DNA from: Bacteroidota bacterium
GTDB taxonomy: Bacteria > Bacteroidota > Bacteroidia > UBA7662 > CANHCV01
Assembly (NCBI GenBank): GCA_947501265.1
Contig: CANMVY010000001.1
Coordinates: 333,012 to 397,011, forward strand
DNA: 64,000 nt
Reading direction: 5' to 3'
The notes below the pieces were generated by a model. That model did not search any database and was not told the DNA's origin. It was given only the letters and a program-made list of their open reading frames with translations. Both the position numbers and the translations under genes were made by a program. Every line of letters begins with the position of its first letter. Positions within the stretch are counted from its first letter, which is position 1. Below are positions 8,499-16,500 of this stretch, in pieces.

Positions 8499-9719
8499 AT
8501 GGAAATTCGGAAAAACGATTGGTTGGCCTTTGAAATTCAAGCAAAAGAATTCCCCTACCAATCGTTTTTTTTATCTTCCGAATCTTCCTTCCCCCAACCT
8601 ATCGATTACCATTCCCAAGATTGGCTTTTTTTAGCGGGGAATTCTCCAATAAATACCAGCATTCAAAAAGCGGTAACAGAAAATCCCGATTGGTATTTCG
8701 GACATTTGTGTTACGACCTCAAGAACAATTTTCACGGATTAACAACTCAATTTCCTTCTCCCAACTACCCTCTTCAGCAATGGATCAAAGCAGAATGGGT
8801 AGTGCAGAAGAAAGAGGGCATCATTCAAGTGCTTAAAGGGAAATCATTACAAGAACAACCGTGGAAATCGACCGATTATTCCCAAGATTGGCTTTCGCTT
8901 TCTCCTGCAGTTTCGAAAGAAAATTACTTGAACGATCTTCGAAGAATTCAAGAATTCATACGGAATGGCGCTTGTTACGAATTGAATTATTGTTTTCCTT
9001 TTCAGGGGCAAGTTCAAAAGGATTTCAATCCTTGGTCGTTTTTTTATGCCTTGCACGAAAGAAGCTTCATGCCTTTTGCCAATTTCTACCAAACGCCTGA
9101 GATTTGGGCTTTGGGCGCAAGTCCAGAAAGGTATTTGCAAAAAAAAGGCAGCCAAGTGATTTCTCAACCTATCAAAGGAACACGTCGGAGGTGTGAAACT
9201 TCCGATGTAGAATTGGTAGCCGAGCTAAAGGGAAGTGAAAAAGAAAACGCCGAACACATCATGATTGTGGATTTGATGCGGAACGATTTGGCCAAGTTTT
9301 GCCAGCCTGGTTCGGTAGAAGTTCCTCAACTTAAAGAAGTGTACACCTTCCCAAGGGTTCATCAAATGATCAGTACGGTCAAAGGCATTTTATTGGATGA
9401 AAACAAAGGATTGGATTTGTTGCTCGATGCTTTTCCAATGGGAAGCATGACCGGTGCACCCAAAAGAAGGGTGATGGAAATCATTGATGAAGTAGAACAT
9501 TTTTCGAGAGGATTGTACAGCGGAAGCATTGGTTACATCCAGCCCAACGGTGATTTCGATTTCAATGTTGTTATTCGAAGTTTGGTCGTAGAAAGAGCAA
9601 CCGGAAAAGCGAGCATGGGCGTAGGCGGTGCCATTACCTATTTGAGTCATGCCGATGAAGAGTATGAAGAATGCTGGATAAAGGCAGCGCCCATTTTGCA
9701 GCTTTCGAAACCGGCATAA
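8499..9719 (+). CDS. pabB: aminodeoxychorismate synthase component I
   Basis: 406 residues from the ATG at 8499; a TTG two codons upstream directly follows the purA stop and is a less likely start. The chorismate-binding fold is present with QPIKGTRRR, LMRNDLAKFC, and GSMTGAPKRRVMEIIDEVE followed by GLYSGSIGYI. The PIKGT lysine is typical of PabB rather than TrpE/MenF. It aminates chorismate for folate synthesis together with a PabA amidotransferase, whose gene is not in this window. The N-terminal domain is short, as in many Bacteroidota PabB proteins. Confidence 0.9.
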   Translation: MEIRKNDWLAFEIQAKEFPYQSFFLSSESSFPQPIDYHSQDWLFLAGNSPINTSIQKAVTENPDWYFGHLCYDLKNNFHGLTTQFPSPNYPLQQWIKAEWVVQKKEGIIQVLKGKSLQEQPWKSTDYSQDWLSLSPAVSKENYLNDLRRIQEFIRNGACYELNYCFPFQGQVQKDFNPWSFFYALHERSFMPFANFYQTPEIWALGASPERYLQKKGSQVISQPIKGTRRRCETSDVELVAELKGSEKENAEHIMIVDLMRNDLAKFCQPGSVEVPQLKEVYTFPRVHQMISTVKGILLDENKGLDLLLDAFPMGSMTGAPKRRVMEIIDEVEHFSRGLYSGSIGYIQPNGDFDFNVVIRSLVVERATGKASMGVGGAITYLSHADEEYEECWIKAAPILQLSKPA

Positions 9720-9760
9720 ACACAAAAAATTGATTATTGTGCGTTTCGAACAGCTTTTTA

Positions 9761-10453
9761 CTACTCGTTGAATCGGTAACCAACGCCCCGAACGGAATGA
9801 AAAAATTGGGGCTCTCTGGGATTTTCTTCAAAGTATTTCCGGAAACTTAGAATGAAATTATCGATGGTACGCGTACTCGGAAAAACATCGTATCCCCAAA
9901 CTTTTTCCAAAATTTCTTCTCGAGATACCACTTGATTTTTCTTATCTATCAGCAATTGAAGTAATCTCGATTCCCGTTTGGTGAGTTGAATAGGGCCATT
10001 GGAAGTTTGGGCTTCCATCGTTTGAAAATTCACAAAATTAGATCCGAAGTGAAATTCGTGGATTTCGGCTTTTTTCTCTTGTCCTTGAAGGGAAGTACGA
10101 ACCAAAATTCCAACACGAAGGAGAAGTTCTTCCAAATTGAAGGGTTTGGCTAAATAATCGTTACCGCCAGCTTTCAATCCTTTTACCCGATCCTCAGCAG
10201 TGCCTTTTGCAGATAGAAATAAGATGGGGATTTCCCTGTTTTCAAGTCGTATTTTTTCACTTAAATCCAATCCGCTCATTCCCGGCATCATCACATCCAG
10301 AATAATGAGATTGAATCGTTCCTCTTGAAAACACTGAAACGCCTCCGCGGCGTTGGCTGCCGCTCGAACCACGTACCCTTCCAATTCAAGGTTAAGTTTT
10401 ATGGTTTCGCGTAGCGTGGTTTCGTCTTCAACTAATAAAATTCGGGTGCGCAT
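9761..10453 (-). CDS. OmpR-family response regulator
   Basis: 230 residues. The receiver domain (1-120) has the acidic pair Glu9-Asp10, the phospho-acceptor Asp53 in LIILDVMMPGMSG, and the conserved Lys in DYLAKPF. It is followed by a winged-helix DNA-binding domain (~133-230, LTKRESRLLQLLIDKKNQ, EEILEKVWGYD, TRTIDNFILSFRKYFEENP, RGVGYRF). It lies 3 nt after the histidine kinase stop, so the pair is co-transcribed. The gene converges on pabB with a 41-nt gap and no clear terminator. The signal is unknown. Confidence 0.95.
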   Translation of the reverse strand: MRTRILLVEDETTLRETIKLNLELEGYVVRAAANAAEAFQCFQEERFNLIILDVMMPGMSGLDLSEKIRLENREIPILFLSAKGTAEDRVKGLKAGGNDYLAKPFNLEELLLRVGILVRTSLQGQEKKAEIHEFHFGSNFVNFQTMEAQTSNGPIQLTKRESRLLQLLIDKKNQVVSREEILEKVWGYDVFPSTRTIDNFILSFRKYFEENPREPQFFHSVRGVGYRFNE

Positions 10454-10456
10454 CGA

Positions 10457-11455
10457 TCAGACTTTAGGGAGTCGTATCTCAAAGATGCTTCCTTTTGGTG
10501 AATTGTTGCGTACTTCGACAGAACCTCCTAAAAATTTTACCAAACGATGAACGAGGTACAAGCCCAAACCGGTGCCCTGAGTAGACCTAGTTTCCTCAGA
10601 ACCAATTCGATAAAACATTTGAAACAACTTAACTTTTTCTTCTTCCGAAATACCAATTCCTTCATCAAAAATCTTCAACAAGCAATGATCTCCCATGGTT
10701 TCCAGCGAAATTCCAACAAATTTTTTCTCACCACTGTATTTCATGGCATTATCAAGGAGATTAGAAAGAATGGATCGAATAGCCATTTCATTCCCAAAAA
10801 TGAAAATTCCTGATTGAATCTTTTTCTCCATTTCGAATTCTCCTTCTGCAAACCTTTCCGAGAAACCTTCAAGGGTTTCAGCCACAATGGTGCTTAAATT
10901 GATTCGCTCTTTTTCCAATTGAAAGGAAGCATCCAAGCGCGCAGCTTCCAAAACCTGATCAATTAAAGTAGAAAGTCGAGCCACTTCATGGTTCGATTTG
11001 AGGAGCAATTCGCGCTGAAGATCGGGTTGTAATTCCCTTTTTAACAGGGTTTGATTGAGAAGTTTAATTCCCGCAAGTGGGGTTTTGAATTCATGAGTAA
11101 CACTCAGTAAAAAATTATTTTGCCTTCTTTTGAGGGCTATGCTTTGTACGAAACTGTTGGCGAGGTGAAAAATTCCCCACAACAAAAATCCGAGGAAAAC
11201 CACTCCTTCGGTGATGAACATGATGGTTCTACGTATTCTCCGTTCCTCTATTTCCACTTCTTTTTCCTTCCACAGAAGGGGAGATGGATGATTTCCATTT
11301 TCTATTTCGAACTTCCACTGCAACTGAAGTTGCTCTTTTTGAAGTTCAAACATCATTTCATTGGAACGCAAATGCTCGAACGTCCACCACAACAAAGAAG
11401 AAATGAGGTAAATCACGAGAAACCAGAAAACGGTCTTCACCGAAATCCGTTCCAT
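10457..11455 (-). CDS. membrane sensor histidine kinase
   Basis: 332 residues from the ATG at 11455, which overlaps the upstream stop in TGATG. Transmembrane helix 1 is ~8-26, followed by a short ~50-residue periplasmic loop and transmembrane helix 2 at ~79-100. The HisKA box has His121 in SVTHEFKTPLAGI. The HATPase domain shows SNLLDNAMKYS, FDEGIGISEEE and GTGLGLYLVHRLV. The loop is too small for a known sensor domain, so sensing may occur in the membrane. It phosphorylates the response regulator encoded 3 nt downstream. Confidence 0.94.
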   Translation of the reverse strand: MERISVKTVFWFLVIYLISSLLWWTFEHLRSNEMMFELQKEQLQLQWKFEIENGNHPSPLLWKEKEVEIEERRIRRTIMFITEGVVFLGFLLWGIFHLANSFVQSIALKRRQNNFLLSVTHEFKTPLAGIKLLNQTLLKRELQPDLQRELLLKSNHEVARLSTLIDQVLEAARLDASFQLEKERINLSTIVAETLEGFSERFAEGEFEMEKKIQSGIFIFGNEMAIRSILSNLLDNAMKYSGEKKFVGISLETMGDHCLLKIFDEGIGISEEEKVKLFQMFYRIGSEETRSTQGTGLGLYLVHRLVKFLGGSVEVRNNSPKGSIFEIRLPKV

Positions 11456-11724
11456 CAAAAAGAAATTTGGGATTGTTTGAACGGTTCAACCCATTTTCGA
11501 TCACCCTCGGGGATTTCTTCCAATGGAATATTCAAATGGAAGAAGATTTCAAGCAAGGAATTGAATTTTCCCTCGATGGGCAAAAATTTGTTCACCACAA
11601 CCACTTTGGATTGATGGATGATGCAGTAGCCCGATTGAAAGGTACCTTTTTCGTACCGAACTTTCAATCCGCAATGCTGCAACAAATCCTCAGCCTTTTT
11701 GAGTGATTGTGGTGAAACCTTCAT
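11455..11724 (-). CDS. 89-aa conserved-looking protein of unknown function between ettA and the kinase
   Basis: 89 residues from the ATG at 11724. The sequence is soluble, basic at the start ([19 protein letters not shown]) with a central beta-rich stretch (GYCIIHQSKVVVVNKFLP). No signal peptide or family is recognised. Both ends overlap neighbours in TGATG arrangements, so ribosomes finishing ettA can restart here and then on the kinase. That strongly suggests it is expressed. I recall small proteins of this kind in other Bacteroidota but cannot assign a role. Confidence 0.75.
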   Translation of the reverse strand: MKVSPQSLKKAEDLLQHCGLKVRYEKGTFQSGYCIIHQSKVVVVNKFLPIEGKFNSLLEIFFHLNIPLEEIPEGDRKWVEPFKQSQISF

Positions 11725-13397
11725 CAATTGATGTTTTTGAAACGAGATTTTTTAGATTCTCCCATTCTCTCTTTGGCCGATTCTTCGTAATCGGAATAGT
11801 TTCCTTCAAAGAAAACAACTTGCCCGTCGCCTTCGTAGGCCAAAATGTGAGTTGCGATGCGGTCGATGAACCATCGATCGTGGGAAATAACGACAACGCA
11901 ACCGGCGAAGTTTTCAATTCCTTCTTCCAAAGCACGAAGCGTATTCACGTCAATATCGTTGGTGGGCTCATCCAGCAACAACACATTCCCTCCTTCTTTA
12001 AGCGTCATGGCAAGGTGCAAACGATTCCGCTCACCGCCTGATAGTACGCCAACCTTTTTACTTTGGTCGTTCCCCGAGAAGTTAAAACGCCCCAAATAGG
12101 CGCGAGAGTTCATCACGAAATTTCCAACGGTTACGTTATCGAGTCCTTGGCTTACCACATCGTAAACCGATTTTTCGGTATCCAAATCTTTATGTGATTG
12201 ATCTACGTAGGAAATGGAAACGGTATCTCCGCGAGTAATATCTCCTGAATCAGGATTTTCCAAATCCATGATCATTTTGAAAAGGGTTGTTTTCCCCATT
12301 CCATTGGGGCCGACCACTCCCACAATTGCTCCTTTAGGAATATTGAAGTTGAGGTTTTCAAACAAAACACGATCGCCGTACTTCTTTGAAACTCCATCAA
12401 ATTGCAAAACTACATCGCCCAAGCGTGGACCCGGTGGAATATACAATTCCAATTTTTGTTCTTTTTCGCGTGACTCTTCTGAGGCCATTTTATCGTAGGC
12501 CGACAAACGGGCTTTGGATTTGGCTTGACGGGCTTTGGGTGCCATTCTTACCCACTCCAATTCTCGCTCAAGAGCTTTTTGGCGTTTTGATTCTTGTTTT
12601 TCTTCTTGAGCCAAACGCTTCATTTTTTGTTCCAACCAAGATGTGTAATTCCCTTGATAAGGAATTCCTTCACCGCGGTCCAACTCCAAGATCCAGCCTG
12701 CAACGTTATCCAAAAAGTAACGATCGTGGGTAACTGCAATAACGGTTCCGGGGAAACTAGCCAAAAACTGCTCCAACCAATGCACGCTCTCTGCATCCAA
12801 GTGGTTGGTAGGCTCATCCAGCAACAAGATATCGGGATTACTTAAAAGAAGGCGACAAAGCGCTACACGGCGGCGTTCTCCACCCGATAGGATTGCAATG
12901 GGTGTTTCTGGTGCTGGGCAACGAAGAGCATCCATGGCTTTTTCCAAACGGTTATCCAACTCCCACAGGTTATTTCCATCAATAACGTCTTGAAGTTCTC
13001 CTTGGCGGCGAAGCAATTGATCCATTTTGTCTCCATCCTCATAATATTCAGGCAAACCAAATTTTTCATTGATTTCATCGTATTCGGTTAAGGTATCAAC
13101 AAAATGTTGAACACCTTCTTTCACGATTTCCATGACGGTTTTCGACTCATCAAGTTTGGGTTCTTGATGAAGGTAACCGATTTTAAAATTTTGATTAAAA
13201 ACCACATCTCCGGAGTAATTTTTGTCTTCCCCAGCGATGATTTTTAGAAGGGTGGATTTTCCCGAACCGTTTAGTCCGAGTACTCCAATTTTTGCACCGT
13301 AGTAAAACGATAAATAGATGTCTTTTAAAATGGTTTTTCCGGTACTTAATGTTTTGGAAACACCGGTCATTGAAAAAATAATTTGGCGGTCTGTCAT
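11724..13397 (-). CDS. ettA: ABC-F protein EttA, energy-dependent translational throttle
   Basis: 557 residues, matching EttA length. Two ABC domains in tandem: Walker A GLNGSGKS at 41-48 with [19 protein letters not shown] and [11 protein letters not shown]; and Walker [10 protein letters not shown] with [13 protein letters not shown] and [12 protein letters not shown] charged, helical P-site tRNA-interacting linker lies between ([20 protein letters not shown]). No membrane domain is present. EttA binds the ribosomal E site and gates translation according to the ATP/ADP ratio. It leads a four-gene minus-strand unit with a two-component system. A TAACTTTG box ends 4 nt before the ATG. Confidence 0.94.
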   Translation of the reverse strand: MTDRQIIFSMTGVSKTLSTGKTILKDIYLSFYYGAKIGVLGLNGSGKSTLLKIIAGEDKNYSGDVVFNQNFKIGYLHQEPKLDESKTVMEIVKEGVQHFVDTLTEYDEINEKFGLPEYYEDGDKMDQLLRRQGELQDVIDGNNLWELDNRLEKAMDALRCPAPETPIAILSGGERRRVALCRLLLSNPDILLLDEPTNHLDAESVHWLEQFLASFPGTVIAVTHDRYFLDNVAGWILELDRGEGIPYQGNYTSWLEQKMKRLAQEEKQESKRQKALERELEWVRMAPKARQAKSKARLSAYDKMASEESREKEQKLELYIPPGPRLGDVVLQFDGVSKKYGDRVLFENLNFNIPKGAIVGVVGPNGMGKTTLFKMIMDLENPDSGDITRGDTVSISYVDQSHKDLDTEKSVYDVVSQGLDNVTVGNFVMNSRAYLGRFNFSGNDQSKKVGVLSGGERNRLHLAMTLKEGGNVLLLDEPTNDIDVNTLRALEEGIENFAGCVVVISHDRWFIDRIATHILAYEGDGQVVFFEGNYSDYEESAKERMGESKKSRFKNIN

Positions 13398-13401
13398 GCT
13401 G

Positions 13402-13409
13402 CAAAGTTA
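13402..13409 (-). promoter_or_regulatory. -7 box TAACTTTG directly in front of ettA
   Basis: Exact TANNTTTG match separated from the ettA ATG (13397) by only 4 nt. Transcription would start at or very near the A of the ATG. No TTG at the -33 position is visible. Confidence 0.55.
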
Positions 13410-13548
13410 CGCTACTTTTCCGAAAAAAACAGGTGTTAACCACTCCAAAATTTAGAATATATTCAGCTAAAAAAAGCAAAATCAATAAAAAGTTAAACAT
13501 TACCCAAAATTTTATTTGTTACTTTGTGTCGACGAAAATCATACTCAC

Positions 13549-16500
13549 ATGGCACGATTAATTTTAGGATGTTTTCTTATGATAATAACGGGCTTTCTTT
13601 CTCATGCCCAAACCACCGTTTTTCAGGAAAATTTCTCTTCCCCAGCTTCAAGTGGGTCTTTTTCTACAAGCAGCCCTATTGCCGCTGGCAGTGTTTGGAA
13701 AATAAACCGTTCGGGGGTTGATTTTGGTGCACGAATCAACGGTGGATTTTTGGATGTTACGAACGATGCCTCTGGTTCTGGGAATGCGAGTGGCTGGGCC
13801 TTTTCGTTTGTGAATTCCACGACCGATTTTTCGGGGAACACCTACAAAAACACCATCTCTCAAAATACGGGTCCGGTGGAGTGGGTTTTCAATTTTCGTC
13901 AAATCCGATCCGACCCATCAGGTTTCGGGAGTGGTTCATATGGTGTAGCATTCATCTTAGGTTGTGACACCACCAACCCTACCCTTTCTACCGCTAAAGG
14001 TTATGCGGTAATTTTGGGACAATCTGGCTCAACGGATAGCGTAAAACTGGTTCGTTTCACCAGCGGGTTGGTGAACTTTACTCCCATCATTGTTGCCAAT
14101 GGCGATTTTGGTGCCGATTACTTATCTACCAAAGTAACTTACAACCCTACCACGCAGCAGTGGGAATTGTTTTTGCGGAACGACGGCTCCACCGGGTTTA
14201 AAAACCCCGATTCGGTTGCGTTGACGAGTCAGGGTACAGCCACTAATTCCACTCATACTTCGGTTGCACTACCTTATGTAGGTGGATATTGGCAAGGTTC
14301 TTCAGCAGGAACACAAAATGCATTGTTTGATCAGGTTACCGTTCGTGTTACCTCGGCTTGTTCTGCCCCAACAACAAATGCTAGTAATGCCACCGGAACA
14401 TCTATTTCAACCGCTTCAGCAAATCTTGCTTGGTCGCGCGGAAATGGAAGTTCGAATATCGCAGTATTGTCCACGGTTGGACAAACGGCACTTGCGCCTT
14501 CCAATGGAAACGCTTATTCAGGCAATGCGAATTATGGCTCAGGAGATTTATTGGGAAGCGGGAATTATGTGGTGTTGAGTGGCAGTGGAAATTCTGTTTC
14601 AGCAACTGGATTATCCCCCCAAACATCCTATCAGTTAAGGGTTTATGAGAATAATGGGACTTGTTATCAACTAAATAATCCAGCATCACTTAATTTTACG
14701 ACCCTCGCCTTGGAGCCTGGGGGTTATCCCACCACTTTTTCAGCAACCGCTTCTTCTTTTAATTCCATTCAATTGTCTTTTTCTTCATTGAGTTCTTTAA
14801 GCAATGCGAATGGATATTTAATCCTCAGAAAAGCAGGAAGTCTGCCAACATTTATTCCAACCGATGGCCAAGCCTACACCGTTGGACAAACGGTTGGAGA
14901 CGCCATCGTTGCTGCTTTGATAACCAATACCACGGCAACGTCGGTTACAATTTCGGGATTAGCCGATCAAACCACGCATCATTTTATTTTGGTTCCTTTC
15001 AATGGAAACGGTACAGCAAGTACCAATAATTACCGAACTGCTTCACCCATTCCTTCGAGTAGCGCAACCACTCCGATGGCGCCAAGTTCCACTTCGGATT
15101 TGATTAGTACAAGTACTTTTACCTATTCCTCAGATATTGATGCGTTGCAGTATCAAGCCAACACCTTCACAAATACTTCTGGAAGCATTGCCGTTTACAG
15201 GGTTACCCTTCGCGATGGCGGAAGTTCGAGCGATGCCGATGCCAATCCTACCACGATTCAGCAATTGGTTTTTCGGGGGAACAACTTCAATCAATTGAGA
15301 GGCGCCGTTTTGTCGAACGGGAACTCCATTATTTCGGGTGCGGGCGTGGTTGATTCAACGGGGAATACCATCACCTTTTCGTCGTTGAATATTTCCGCTG
15401 CCGACAATGGTTCCTACGACATTACCCTTCGGGTTTCGTTTTGGAACAAAGTGATCGATAATGTTCAACTTGGATTTAGTTTGTCGGCCAACGACGTGTT
15501 GGTTTCTTCAGCGGGATCGCAGTTGGCCGCTTTCACTCAGGTTTCAAGCAGTACTTTGAATAACCGAAATCGAATTGAGGTTACCGCTACACAGTTGGCC
15601 TGGACACAACAGCCTCTGGGGGCGGGAATCAATGTAGCCATGACTCCTCAACCCAAAGTTTCTACCATGGATGTAGAGGGGAATCTTGATTTGGATGGCC
15701 TCGGCATCGTTTCGATTTCGTCTACCGGCACCATGGATTCCAGTTCAAAATCTAGGAATTTAATTGCTGGAACGGCAACCTTTGAAAACATCCGATTTAC
15801 GGCGAGTCAATCAAATATTACCATAACAGCTACCATGTCGGGGTATGGTTCAGTCGTTTCTAATTCCTTTCAAGTTTCAACCTTTCCAACCAATTCTTAC
15901 CGAACTTCCAATTCGGGAAGCAGTAGTTTTCCTTCGGGAAGTGGTTGGGAGCAGTTCAACGGTAGTGCTTGGGTAAGTACAACAGCCCCTTCGGCCAGCA
16001 CCAGCCAAACCATTTATGTTCGTAACACCCTTTCGACATCGGCTTCTTTTGGAAATTCCGTAAAATTTATTGTTGAAAAGGGAGGCATTTTAAACGTAAA
16101 CCACAATAGTACTTCTTCTGAAATGACAGTTCAAGCAGGTGGAAAAATCAATGTTAATGCCTCGGCTTCAGCCCGGAAAATAGTTATTGATTCTGCCGGA
16201 TCCCTTGAAGTTCTTTCGGCTTCCTTTGGTCCCACCAACGCTACCGACACCTTATTGATTTCTTCAGGTGGAAAAATGATCATCAACGATGCCAATGCTT
16301 TGAATACCTCCAACATTTGGAGAGGGGTGGAACAATTTCAAACCGGTTCTGAAGTCATTGTTTCCAATTGGAATTACGGCGGAAGTGGATCTTCAAAGCG
16401 ATTGATTGAAAATCCCTCGCAAATTTCACTTAATTCAGATGGAACATACTTTGGTCATTTAACCTTCAATGGACAACCCAGTTCCATTTTTTCTGTATTT

